Assembly (NCBI GenBank): GCA_002391105.1
Contig: DGRT01000038.1
Span: 1-24,101, forward strand
DNA from: Lachnospiraceae bacterium UBA4381
Lineage (GTDB): Bacteria > Bacillota > Clostridia > Lachnospirales > Lachnospiraceae
Length of the DNA: 24,101 nucleotides
Reading direction: 5' to 3'
The first letter of the stretch is position 1; the number at the start of each line of letters is the position of its first letter. The notes below the pieces were generated by a model, which did not search any database, had not been told where the DNA came from, and worked only from the letters and a program-made list of their open reading frames with translations. A program made the translations under genes and the position numbers. Shown here in pieces: positions 7,359 to 14,636 of the stretch.

Positions 7359-7658
7359 TTATTCAATATTAAGAATATCTGAGAAGCCTGTCACTTCAAA
7401 TATCTCATTGATAGCATCAGAGGTATTCTTCACTACCATACCGCCCTTCCTGCTCATAGCCTTATGACAGGAAAGCAGAACCCTAAGTCCGGCACTGGAG
7501 ATGTACTCAACCTTTGAGAAGTCCATTTCCAGTTCATTAACATTATCAATCTCACTCTTAGCCTCAGACTCAAGCTGCGGAGCCGTAAGAGTATCTATCC
7601 GACCTTCAAGAGATAATATAAGCTTTCCATCTTCTACTTTTTTGTTAACATTAAGCAT
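7359..7658 (-). CDS. STAS-domain anti-sigma-factor antagonist (RsbV/SpoIIAA-like)
   Basis: A 99-aa single STAS domain. The hallmark segment is DFSKVEYISSAGLRVLLSCHKAM (about 46-68). By alignment with RsbV and SpoIIAA the phosphorylated serine is S55, in S-S-A-G. When phosphorylated by the RsbW-like kinase it would release the kinase's target; the membrane phosphatase would reverse this. GGAGG precedes the ATG at about 8 nt. It is the first gene of the operon, 29 nt upstream of the phosphatase gene. Confidence 0.88.
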   Translation of the reverse strand: MLNVNKKVEDGKLILSLEGRIDTLTAPQLESEAKSEIDNVNELEMDFSKVEYISSAGLRVLLSCHKAMSRKGGMVVKNTSDAINEIFEVTGFSDILNIE

Positions 7659-7737
7659 TGTTGAATCCTCCGTTTATTGTATATTTTGTAACTATCCTGT
7701 GGCTTTCTATTGAAACCTGCTACCAGTTAAGAATACT

Positions 7738-7781
7738 CAATAAAAAACTATCCATATTTTAGCACTAAAACATGGATAGTT
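7738..7781 (-). terminator. Strong terminator of the four-gene accessory operon
   Basis: AACTATCCAT (7746-7755) pairs with ATGGATAGTT (7772-7781). An inner TTTTAG/CTAAAA stem continues it across one mismatch, which is a G-U pair on the minus-strand RNA. On the minus strand the stem runs straight into TTTTTTATT. It lies about 145 nt downstream of the terB-like stop and separates this operon from the rsb operon. Confidence 0.8.
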
Positions 7782-7926
7782 CTATCATAATTATTCTACT
7801 TGGTTACCAAAACTAAGCGTTAAGAAGTACAGAACCAAATATGCATATAGAAAACAAAATACTAAATCACTTACCTTGAAACAATTATATAAATTATAAA
7901 TATTTATTTGGTAACAAATAAACTCG
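7782..7926. other. AT-rich tail with two palindromes after the terB-like gene
   Basis: Four nt past the terB-like stop is TTTATTTG-GTAA-CAAATAAA (7903-7922), a perfect 8-bp hairpin. Further on is TTGGT-T-ACCAA (7800-7810). Both contain TTGGTWAC-like sequence. I see no reading frame with a ribosome binding site. The first hairpin may protect or end the mRNA. Confidence 0.5.
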
Positions 7927-8337
7927 TTATCCAACATATTTAGAATTGATCATATCATTAATTTCCGCCACTAAAACTATATATTTCAGCACATAATCAT
8001 CCAATTTACTCATTACATCATTAGTAATACCTATTCCATTAGCAATTTTGCCTATCAAATTTTTCTCTGACTCATCATATACACCATCTGCATAAGCCAA
8101 ACCAATAGCTTCAAATATAATGATTTTTTTATTTTCGATAGTTGAACCATTGAATATATCAATTAACTCTTCAACAGAATATTTTTCTTCTCTTTCACCA
8201 AAAAGATTCATTTCATGATAATACCCCTTTATCATGATTTCCTCATCCTCAGAAACATTTCTATCAGCACTTTGAACTAATCTTGCAAAAGCCATAAATG
8301 CTATCTTCTCTTTATCATTTAATTTATTCAGATACAT
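7927..8337 (-). CDS. TerB-like protein
   Basis: A 136-aa all-helical protein. It shows two symmetrical acidic motifs typical of TerB domains: SADRNVSEDEE (about 23-33) and YADGVYDESEK (about 82-92), each beginning A-D and ending in acidic residues that may bind metal. TerB domains occur in tellurite-resistance and membrane-associated stress or phage-response gene sets; their exact biochemical role is poorly known. It is the last gene of the four-gene operon, 17 nt after the glycine-rich membrane protein gene. AAAGGAG precedes the start, 8 nt from the ATG. Assignment rests on these motifs only, so confidence is moderate. Confidence 0.7.
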   Translation of the reverse strand: MYLNKLNDKEKIAFMAFARLVQSADRNVSEDEEIMIKGYYHEMNLFGEREEKYSVEELIDIFNGSTIENKKIIIFEAIGLAYADGVYDESEKNLIGKIANGIGITNDVMSKLDDYVLKYIVLVAEINDMINSKYVG

Positions 8338-8354
8338 AATAAATACTCCTTTCT

Positions 8355-9380
8355 TTATGCGATGCTTTTTAATACTTCACGTGAATTATCAATAGAATCA
8401 TGTATTTCTTTTTGATTAATGGAATTCAATCCATCTCCATCAGAATCCTTATTAACAATTTTGGTTTTACACATTTTATATAACAATCCCACCATAAGAA
8501 CGCAGTTTTCTGTATTTTTCTTTTCTTGATCAGAAAAATCATACCAATTCGTCTTCCCGGCAAAGTTTACACAATAGTCCAACCCTCGATAGAGTTCTTC
8601 ATATTTTTTTTCAACCTTTTCTAATGACTCTTTAAAGCGTCTGGCTTCTTCTGTAAGAGTGAACAAATAATTATATATCTTATCAACCTCCCTTTCTGTT
8701 CGTTCCGCCTGTTTTAAAGCTTCATCAGCTTTATCGGAAAGCTTATTTCCAGTTACATTAAAAATGATTCCTCCAACCAACAAACCAACTCCCAATGTAG
8801 CTCCACCCAGGACAGCCGTACCCACAGCCATTCCTCCTCCTCCAGCAGCTAAAGAACCACCACCTAAAGCAGCTAAAGTTGCATTAGTTAGTGCCACTCC
8901 ACTTAAGGAGGATATTGCAGTACCAGTAGAAGCAGTTCCCAAGGCCATTACTGCAGATGTTGTAGCACCTGCTGCTGCAAAGCCCCCCGCTGTACCAGCG
9001 GCAGCACCGCCAATTCCACCTAATAATACCCCCGCACCGGTAGATACCTTTTTTAATTCTTCAGGCTCATATTCAGGAATTTTCGTTCCTTCAACATTTA
9101 TATTTTTAAAATCTGGTCTATTTTGAATCTTTTCAATTGTATCTGAAAACTTTTCAAAACCTGATAAAATCTCTAATTCTAAAGTACCTAGAGAATCCAT
9201 CATCTCAGTTGTACTTTTGTTTTTAGTTTCAAATCGTCTTACTGCTTCTTTTTGTATTTCCTGCGCTTTCTTCATAGTATCATTAGCTTCTTTCATTTTT
9301 ACTCCACCATGAATACCCGTTCCAACACCTGTAACGCCTGCAGCAACAGCAAGTCCCCCAATAATAAATGGTAATGGCAT
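8355..9380 (-). CDS. Glycine-rich membrane/coiled-coil protein of unknown function
   Basis: I do not recognise a named family. The 341-aa protein begins with a hydrophobic Gly-rich segment (about 5-27), followed by a helical, probably coiled-coil region (28-95). Residues 114-208 are long, Gly/Ala-rich and hydrophobic, with glycine-zipper spacing (GAGVLLGGIGGAAAGTAGG and LGGATLGVGLLVGGIIF), as in membrane-inserting or pore-forming segments. A second coiled coil follows (about 212-262). Near the C-terminus DSDGDGLNS (312-320) looks like an EF-hand or dockerin-type calcium loop. GGAGG precedes the ATG, and the upstream cysteine-cluster gene ends 2 nt before it. Within this operon it could be the membrane-acting component, but that is inference. 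Confidence 0.75.
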   Translation of the reverse strand: MPLPFIIGGLAVAAGVTGVGTGIHGGVKMKEANDTMKKAQEIQKEAVRRFETKNKSTTEMMDSLGTLELEILSGFEKFSDTIEKIQNRPDFKNINVEGTKIPEYEPEELKKVSTGAGVLLGGIGGAAAGTAGGFAAAGATTSAVMALGTASTGTAISSLSGVALTNATLAALGGGSLAAGGGGMAVGTAVLGGATLGVGLLVGGIIFNVTGNKLSDKADEALKQAERTEREVDKIYNYLFTLTEEARRFKESLEKVEKKYEELYRGLDYCVNFAGKTNWYDFSDQEKKNTENCVLMVGLLYKMCKTKIVNKDSDGDGLNSINQKEIHDSIDNSREVLKSIA

Positions 9381-9382
9381 TA

Positions 9383-9637
9383 TTAATTCCTCCTTTTTTC
9401 TTTTAGTTTTTTACACACCTCATAGTTCATTTTATAATACTCATCTAAAGATATTTTATCCCTAAATATGTAATTATAGCTTTCATCAATTCGACATAAT
9501 AAGGGTCTGTCTTCGTAAATAGTACATAGATTTCCGTCTAAATATATACACACACCATCCCCTCGATTTAAATCCTTATAAATATCTGATTTGTCCAGAT
9601 TTCTGCAACACTCTCCACAAATACTACATTCAAACAT
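9383..9637 (-). CDS. YkgJ-family CxxCxxCC zinc/iron-cluster protein (84 aa)
   Basis: A small protein dominated by cysteines: C4-x2-C7-x2-C10-C11, then C30, C38 and C48, in the order seen in the YkgJ/UPF0153 family. The conserved CTIYEDRPLLCR stretch (38-49) is diagnostic. The family is thought to bind a metal or iron-sulfur cluster; its function is not established. Its ATG overlaps the stop of the upstream 539-aa gene (TAATG), and it ends 2 nt before the next gene, so its synthesis is coupled to both. The family usually has 80-120 residues, so this copy is complete. Confidence 0.85.
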   Translation of the reverse strand: MFECSICGECCRNLDKSDIYKDLNRGDGVCIYLDGNLCTIYEDRPLLCRIDESYNYIFRDKISLDEYYKMNYEVCKKLKEKRRN

Positions 9638-11256
9638 TATTCAAATACCAGCCTATTATTTTTGTTCCCCATAAACGAATCAAAATCACCTTCCCATGGT
9701 ATTTTTATATCAAACTCTTTATAAGCAGCTAATAATACGCCATTTAATTCATTATCATCTTTTGATTTAATTATTGAATCTGTAAACTTCTGATATTCGG
9801 ATGCTTCTCTTTTAAACTTTTCATAATCTATGTTCGCCAAATTAGCAGCAAGCTTTTCCATCTGATCAGCTATTTCTTTATAATTATTTACTTCTGTAGG
9901 TATTTTATTCATTGCATCTATAACATCATTCATAAACTTACTTTTATCCAAAAAAACTAATAGTGTACATGATGTCAAGCCACTAACAAGCGATGCTGCA
10001 AAAGAACAAACAATTGCACCTACTACAGGTATTTTCCCAACCGGTGTCTGATTAATAGTTTCCGATACAAGTGTGCCCAATAATACACTAGCACCTGTTG
10101 CCATTATTACAGATGCGGTTTTTATTCGGTCTCCAAACAATAAATTATTAGGATTAAACAACAAAACATTTCCCGCTTGAACAATTGATGCATATAGATT
10201 TCTTATTACTTTTCCAAGATTCTTGGCAGTAGTAAAAAATATATTACATAAGGTTGTTGTCAAACTAGATAATACTCCGGCAGTAGCTCCTTCTTCTACC
10301 TTTTGAATAAGCTCCTTATACTTTAATCTCGCATTTTTAAATCCTTTTCTTATTCCTTCACCTACAGCATTAAACATATCACCCATACTCTTGTCATTTG
10401 GAAGTGCCTGTAACTCCTCCTTGCAAGTGAACCATATTTCCATAAACACAAAACCTAATGCTTGTCTAACACCCATTTGAGCACTTTTTTTTGCAGCAGC
10501 AACACCAGCGTCTTTTATAAACTTCTTACTTGTATAATATGCACGATTTATCTTTTCATCATTTTTCTTCTTCGCCTCATTATATTCTTTAATAAGTTGC
10601 TCTTTAACCTCATCCGGAAGTGGCTCACCTTCTTTCCCTCCCCATTTAACTTGATCAGGATTTTTTTCACACCACTCAATATATTCATCGATTGATTTTT
10701 CTTTCATATTGTTATTTAACGCTGCATTTGTGAATCTCAAATTATCTGGATTATTGGCCAATTCTTTTCCATCAATACCTGCTAGTATTCTTCCAGGATC
10801 ATTATGTATCTCTTCTGCAGATTGTACGTGATCCAGCTGAGCCTGTTGACCTAAAGGAATATTTTTATTTCTATAAGGAACAATCTTATTCCCCGGAACA
10901 TATGCATCATCCATCTTTTTTCCAGATTCAACAAATTCTTTTTTTGCTTTTCTAACAATAGAACTATACCTACTGTCCTTATGATATGCATTAGTATCGT
11001 ATTTTTCTCTGTTTTTATAATCTAATTCATTATTTTTATTCTTGTAGATAATATTTCCGTCACTATCTTTTAAATTTCTCACATTGTGAACCGTATCAAC
11101 ATCTCCTCCAACTTGATCTTTAATAAAATCAAGACCAAAGGAGACAACTAAACTTTCAATGATAACCCTTTCATACTGTTTCCAAACTGAAGCAAAAATA
11201 TTTTCCTCAGGATCAGGCTCGAATCCATTTTTTACTCCTGCAATAAAAGCATCCAT
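9637..11256 (-). CDS. Membrane protein with an HNH-nuclease-like motif
   Basis: This 539-aa protein matches no named gene that I know. At 138-183 it has QAQLDHVQSAEEIH, then NNPDNLRFTNAALNNNM. The D142-H143 pair followed by N-L and T-N-x-x-x-N about 30-40 residues later resembles the core of HNH (beta-beta-alpha metal) nucleases. The region before it is hydrophilic and lysine-rich. Two hydrophobic segments (about 380-399 and 409-436) predict membrane insertion; the C-terminal 100 residues are helical. It is the first gene of the four-gene operon and overlaps the next by TAATG. A GGGGTG sequence about 9 nt upstream supports the start. The gene is visibly more AT-rich than the ara and rsb genes. 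Possible roles are a membrane-tethered nuclease effector or toxin; the nuclease call needs structural confirmation. Confidence 0.65.
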   Translation of the reverse strand: MDAFIAGVKNGFEPDPEENIFASVWKQYERVIIESLVVSFGLDFIKDQVGGDVDTVHNVRNLKDSDGNIIYKNKNNELDYKNREKYDTNAYHKDSRYSSIVRKAKKEFVESGKKMDDAYVPGNKIVPYRNKNIPLGQQAQLDHVQSAEEIHNDPGRILAGIDGKELANNPDNLRFTNAALNNNMKEKSIDEYIEWCEKNPDQVKWGGKEGEPLPDEVKEQLIKEYNEAKKKNDEKINRAYYTSKKFIKDAGVAAAKKSAQMGVRQALGFVFMEIWFTCKEELQALPNDKSMGDMFNAVGEGIRKGFKNARLKYKELIQKVEEGATAGVLSSLTTTLCNIFFTTAKNLGKVIRNLYASIVQAGNVLLFNPNNLLFGDRIKTASVIMATGASVLLGTLVSETINQTPVGKIPVVGAIVCSFAASLVSGLTSCTLLVFLDKSKFMNDVIDAMNKIPTEVNNYKEIADQMEKLAANLANIDYEKFKREASEYQKFTDSIIKSKDDNELNGVLLAAYKEFDIKIPWEGDFDSFMGNKNNRLVFE

Positions 11257-11421
11257 AGTATATCACCCCATTTCCCAGTTTCCCTTTATCCATCAAAAAC
11301 TAATAACATCGTATAATCTCATCTCTATACCACATTCCTTCATTTTCTATTTTCCTTAGCCACCAGATTTCTCCCTTGATTCGACAAAATAAACAAATAA
11401 TTTCAAAATATTACCGTCTAT

Positions 11422-11451
11422 ATAGTAACTCTTCACAAGGGTATTCGTCAA
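11422..11451 (-). promoter_or_regulatory. Candidate promoter of the four-gene accessory operon
   Basis: On the minus strand TTGACG (11446-11451) is followed after 18 nt by TACTAT (11422-11427). It would give a leader of about 160 nt before the HNH-like gene. The site lies in the divergent region shared with the XRE regulator, about 75 bp from that gene's start. Confidence 0.5.
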
Positions 11452-11471
11452 CTGATTACTTTAGAGATAGT

Positions 11472-11520
11472 ATATTCCCAGATAGTGAATATCAAATTCA
11501 AAAAGTTATATGGGGAATAT
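11472..11520. promoter_or_regulatory. Inverted repeat overlapping the XRE gene ribosome binding site
   Basis: ATATTCCC (11472-11479) and GGGAATAT (11513-11520) form a perfect 8-bp inverted repeat 33 nt apart. The right half contains the GGGG used as the ribosome binding site of the XRE gene. It could be an autoregulatory operator or an RNA hairpin hiding the start site. Confidence 0.45.
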
Positions 11521-11523
11521 TAA

Positions 11524-11787
11524 ATGAAGAAGATTATTACTATAAATGATTATGGAAAAGTAAATATTACTCTTAAAAAGATAATGGATGAGCAGGGCAT
11601 TACGCGTAATGCTCTAGCAAGATCAATAAATGCCAGATTTGAAGTAGTTGATAAATGGTATAATGGATATATAGAAAAAATCGATACTGATGTGCTTGCA
11701 AGAATATGCTGTGTACTGAGTTGTAAACCTGGCGACCTAATTCAATACAATGCGGTTGAAGATATTTCCACAAACAACAATTCATAA
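11524..11787 (+). CDS. Small XRE-family transcriptional regulator
   Basis: An 87-aa protein consisting almost wholly of a Cro/CI-type helix-turn-helix (about 14-75). LKKIMDEQGITRNALARSIN carries the first helices, FEVVDKWYNGYIEKID the recognition region, and LARICCVLSCKPGDLIQY the closing helices typical of short Lachnospiraceae regulators. GGGG lies about 8 nt before the ATG. It is the only accepted plus-strand gene and is divergent from the four-gene accessory operon, sharing a 267-nt region with it. It is therefore the natural candidate repressor of that operon, though this is inferred from position only. Confidence 0.85.
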   Translation: MKKIITINDYGKVNITLKKIMDEQGITRNALARSINARFEVVDKWYNGYIEKIDTDVLARICCVLSCKPGDLIQYNAVEDISTNNNS

Positions 11788-11841
11788 GACAGGTAAAATC
11801 TTTTTATGATACGCTACTTAATACTGTTTCGTTGCATATTA

Positions 11842-11876
11842 AAAGCCGGATATGGACTAATTCCACATCCGGCTTT
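11842..11876. terminator. Bidirectional terminator after the XRE gene
   Basis: AAAGCCGGAT-A-TGG and CCA-C-ATCCGGCTTT form a 14-position stem with one mismatch (a G-U pair on the minus-strand RNA) and a 7-nt loop. Short T runs lie on both sides, so it can act in either direction. It lies 54 nt after the XRE stop. Confidence 0.65.
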
Positions 11877-11954
11877 ATCTAATCTCTGTTAATTATACTA
11901 GTACACAGATTTCTGATTGACCGCACATTATTGCCTGCCTGTTCTCATTATCTC

Positions 11955-12005
11955 ATCAGCTAAAAAGCCTCGACACAGCCTGCTACGCCTGCGTTTTTAG
12001 CTGAT
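11955..12005 (-). terminator. Long hairpin, possible terminator of the ara operon
   Basis: ATCAGCTAAAAA (11955-11966) and TTTTTAGCTGAT (11994-12005) form a perfect 12-bp inverted repeat with a 27-nt loop. It lies about 54 nt after the araD stop. The T residues are inside the stem and not after it, so it is not a textbook terminator; the hairpin at 11842-11876 may serve as backup. Confidence 0.45.
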
Positions 12006-12058
12006 ATTCCAAGAAAAACCTTCTACGCAAAATATACAACCAACCGCGAAACATTGTA

Positions 12059-12754
12059 CTAGTTCTGTCCGTAGTAAGCATTTGCCCCATGCTTTCTGAA
12101 GAAATGCTTATCTATAATACAGTTCGGTGCTACTGTTACCTTAGGGTTAATAAGTTCGGTCTTAAATGCCATCTTGGCAACCTCTTCAAGTACAACCGCA
12201 CTTTCAACCGCCTTCATAGCATTCTTGCCCCAGGTAAATGGTCCATGATTCACACACAGAACTCCAGGTGTGTACATAGGATTAAGCCCACGCTCCTCAA
12301 AGGTCTCTATAATAACAAGACCTGTATTCTTCTCATAGGCTTCTTCTATTTCTTCGGGTGTGAGGCTTCTGGCACATGGAATCTCACCGTAGAAATAGTC
12401 TGCATGTGTGGTTCCATATACAGGAATGCTTCTTCCTGCCTGCGCCCACGATGTAGCTTCAGGTGAATGAGTATGAACTATTCCACCTATCTCCTCATAT
12501 TTCTTGTAGAGCTCCAGGTGAGTAGGAGTATCAGATGAAGGTCTGTACTTTCCCTCAACTACATTTCCCTCCAGATCAACAACAACCATATCATCTGCTG
12601 TCATGGTCTCATAATCCACTCCACTTGGCTTTATAACAAAGAGTCCGGACTCTCTGTCGATAGCGCTTACATTTCCCCAGGTAAATGTAACAAGATTCCT
12701 CTTTGGAAGCTCAAGGTTTGCCATTAAAACTTCCTCTTTTAGTTGTTCTAACAT
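12059..12754 (-). CDS. araD: L-ribulose-5-phosphate 4-epimerase
   Basis: A class II aldolase-fold enzyme of 231 aa that converts L-ribulose 5-phosphate to D-xylulose 5-phosphate, the last step linking arabinose to the pentose phosphate pathway. Seen in the sequence are FTWGNVSAID (substrate phosphate loop), KPSGVDYETM, the zinc-binding IVHTHSPEATSWAQAG, THADYFYGEIPC, and VLCVNHGPFTWG with a third histidine. Length matches E. coli AraD (231). I place the start at the ATG at 12754. An upstream in-frame TTG at 12766 would add four residues, but the GGAG ribosome binding site lies within those codons, 6 nt before the ATG. It is the last gene of the ara cluster, after a 36-bp repeat-bearing spacer. 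Confidence 0.95.
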   Translation of the reverse strand: MLEQLKEEVLMANLELPKRNLVTFTWGNVSAIDRESGLFVIKPSGVDYETMTADDMVVVDLEGNVVEGKYRPSSDTPTHLELYKKYEEIGGIVHTHSPEATSWAQAGRSIPVYGTTHADYFYGEIPCARSLTPEEIEEAYEKNTGLVIIETFEERGLNPMYTPGVLCVNHGPFTWGKNAMKAVESAVVLEEVAKMAFKTELINPKVTVAPNCIIDKHFFRKHGANAYYGQN

Positions 12755-12799
12755 TTCTATCTCCAATCTTTTAGTATGATATAACGATCAAACTCCTCT

Positions 12800-12867
12800 G
12801 GACACGGCTTCAAAGTGTATATCGAAGTATCACCCGGACATGGCTTCAAGGTGCATATTGAAGTATC
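12800..12867. repeat. 36-bp-period tandem repeat between araB and araD
   Basis: Two 32-nt copies (12800-12831 and 12836-12867) are identical at 28 positions. All four differences are transitions. The period is 36 bp. The units contain GGCTTCAA and GAAGTATC. The minus-strand frame through the repeat is open but begins right after a stop and has no start codon. A regulatory or RNA-structure role, or simple slippage, is more likely than coding. Confidence 0.75.
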
Positions 12868-12898
12868 CGCTCAGACATAGTATCAATCTATATCTCAT

Positions 12899-14479
12899 CT
12901 ACAGACTATCAACCGCAGCCTTTTCAACAGGCATAGCCTTTACAAACTTTTTCATGAAGCTATCGAAACCTGCTATCTCCTCCTCTGAAGCCATAACAGT
13001 TTCTCCCTCTTCACCAGCAAAGATTATATCATTCAGATAATCTGAAAGTCCATTCTTATTTTCTTCCGCCATATACATAGCCAGTATTGCTATTCCCCAG
13101 GCGCCGCCCTCTCCGGCAGTATTCATTACCGTTACAGGACCACCTGTAGCTGCCGACATGATTCTCTGTCCGACTTCCTTAGTCTTGAAGAAACCGCCAT
13201 GACCATAGAGTTTATCCACCTTGACCTCTTCTTCCTTAAAGAGTATATCAAGTCCATATTTGAGTGTGCTGACAGCCGAGTACAGATGCAGTCTCATAAA
13301 GTTTGCAAATGAAAAATCAGCATTTACCTCTCTCATAAAAACAGGCCGTCCCTGATCAAAGCCCGTTACCGGTTCACCGGAGAAATAGTTGAAGCCCATA
13401 AGCCCACCACAGTCATAAGCACCACTTTGTGCTGCACTGAACATGGTCTCATAGAGCTTGTTTGTATCAACCTCTATGCCCATTGCTTCTGAGTAGCCTT
13501 TAAATATACCGGCCCACGCATTTATATCAGAGGTACAGTTGTTGCAGTGAACCATAGCTACATTATCGCCTTCAGGTGTAGTAACAACATCTATTTCTTC
13601 GTGCACATCTTTAAGGTCATTTTCCATAACAACCATTGCGAAGATGGAGGTACCGGCTGAAACATTTCCGGTTCTGACAGCCACACTATTAGTTGCTGTC
13701 ATACCAGTACCTGCATCTCCCTCAGGAGGACAAAGTCTGATACCAGCCTTAAGTGTACCGCTCTTATCCAGCAACGCTGCACCCTCTTCAGTAAGAGCAC
13801 CAGCCTCATCACCGGCAACCAGAACCTTAGGAAGAATATCCTCCAGCTTCCAGCTATAGCCACATGGCTCAACCAGCTTACCGAATTTTTCCAGATAGTC
13901 CTTATTATAATCCTTTATCTCATGGTCTATAGGGAACATACCGGAGGCATCGCCTATACCCAGCACCTTCTCACCGGTAAGCTTCCAGTGAACATAGCCA
14001 GCAAGAGTTGTAAGAAATGTTATATCTCCCACATGCTCTTCCTTATTCAGTATAGCCTGATACAGATGAGCTATGCTCCATCGCTGAGGAATATTGAACT
14101 TGAATTCCTTAGTAAGCTGGGCAGCAGCCTGCTCAGTGATAGTATTTCTCCACGTTCTAAATGGAACCAGAAGCTCGTTATCCTTGTCAAATGCCATGTA
14201 ACCATGCATCATTGCCGAAAGACCTATAGCCTTAAGTGTTGTTATCCTTGCACCATACTGTTCTAAAACATCCCTCGCAAGATCAGCATATGCATCCTGT
14301 AAACCGTCCCATACCATATCTAGACTGTAAGTCCATATTCCATTTTCGAATCTGTTTTCCCAGCTATGACTTCCTGATGCAATCGGCTTTCCTGCATTAT
14401 CTACAAGAACAGCCTTGATTCTTGTAGAACCAAACTCAATACCTAATGTACATTCTCCTGCTTCAATTATACCTTTCAT
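12899..14479 (-). CDS. araB: FGGY-family carbohydrate kinase, probable L-ribulokinase
   Basis: A kinase of 526 aa with the FGGY two-domain ASKHA fold. The N-terminal phosphate-1 motif is TLGIEFGSTRIKAVLVD (about 11-27). Adenosine-binding elements near the C-terminus include LYGHGGFFKT and NTAGEGGAWGIAILA. Substrate-site segments include SAMMHGYMAFD and GDAGTGMTATNSV. FGGY kinases phosphorylate various sugars; ribulose is assigned here from the position between araA/transaldolase and araD, not from specificity residues, so the symbol is tentative. I chose the ATG at 14479, preceded by GGGGTG 7 nt upstream; the GTG at 14488 is part of that ribosome binding site. The upstream spacer holds three adjoining palindromes. 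Confidence 0.85.
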   Translation of the reverse strand: MKGIIEAGECTLGIEFGSTRIKAVLVDNAGKPIASGSHSWENRFENGIWTYSLDMVWDGLQDAYADLARDVLEQYGARITTLKAIGLSAMMHGYMAFDKDNELLVPFRTWRNTITEQAAAQLTKEFKFNIPQRWSIAHLYQAILNKEEHVGDITFLTTLAGYVHWKLTGEKVLGIGDASGMFPIDHEIKDYNKDYLEKFGKLVEPCGYSWKLEDILPKVLVAGDEAGALTEEGAALLDKSGTLKAGIRLCPPEGDAGTGMTATNSVAVRTGNVSAGTSIFAMVVMENDLKDVHEEIDVVTTPEGDNVAMVHCNNCTSDINAWAGIFKGYSEAMGIEVDTNKLYETMFSAAQSGAYDCGGLMGFNYFSGEPVTGFDQGRPVFMREVNADFSFANFMRLHLYSAVSTLKYGLDILFKEEEVKVDKLYGHGGFFKTKEVGQRIMSAATGGPVTVMNTAGEGGAWGIAILAMYMAEENKNGLSDYLNDIIFAGEEGETVMASEEEIAGFDSFMKKFVKAMPVEKAAVDSL

Positions 14480-14510
14480 AGTTTTCACCCCGTGTTTTCT
14501 ACTGATTACA

Positions 14511-14623
14511 TTATGAGAAGCTGGCGCTTCTCATAAACTGATGAACCTGACGGTTCATCAGTAACTTATCGGGTGAAAACAAGGTCTTCGCTTCGCTCGA
14601 CTTTGTTTTCCTTCCGATAAGTT
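14511..14623. repeat. Three back-to-back palindromes between transaldolase and araB
   Basis: Hairpin 1 (14511-14536) has 11-bp arms with loop TGGC. Hairpin 2 (14537-14562) has 11-bp arms with loop TGAC. Hairpin 3 (14563-14623) has a 10-bp outer stem (AACTTATCGG / CCGATAAGTT) and a 12-bp inner stem ending in a small loop. They follow one another with no base between them and fill most of the 157-nt intergenic gap. No T tract follows on the minus strand, so they are more likely RNA-processing or stability elements than terminators. Confidence 0.8.
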
Positions 14624-14636
14624 ATATTATAAGTGG

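Noticed and set aside
8764..9126. Plus-strand Pro/Ala-rich frame of 120 aa
   Set aside because: It is the antisense shadow of the glycine/alanine-rich gene at 8355-9380; it has no ribosome binding site and its composition follows from the other strand.
11293..11343. A 16-codon leader peptide in the transcript of the four-gene operon
   Set aside because: An ATG with AAGGA about 9 nt upstream exists, but so short a frame is expected by chance and shows no regulatory codon run or attenuator hairpin.
12770..12892. A small protein encoded by the 36-bp repeat on the minus strand
   Set aside because: The open frame follows a stop and lacks a start codon and ribosome binding site; the nearest ATG is in another frame and ends after ten codons.
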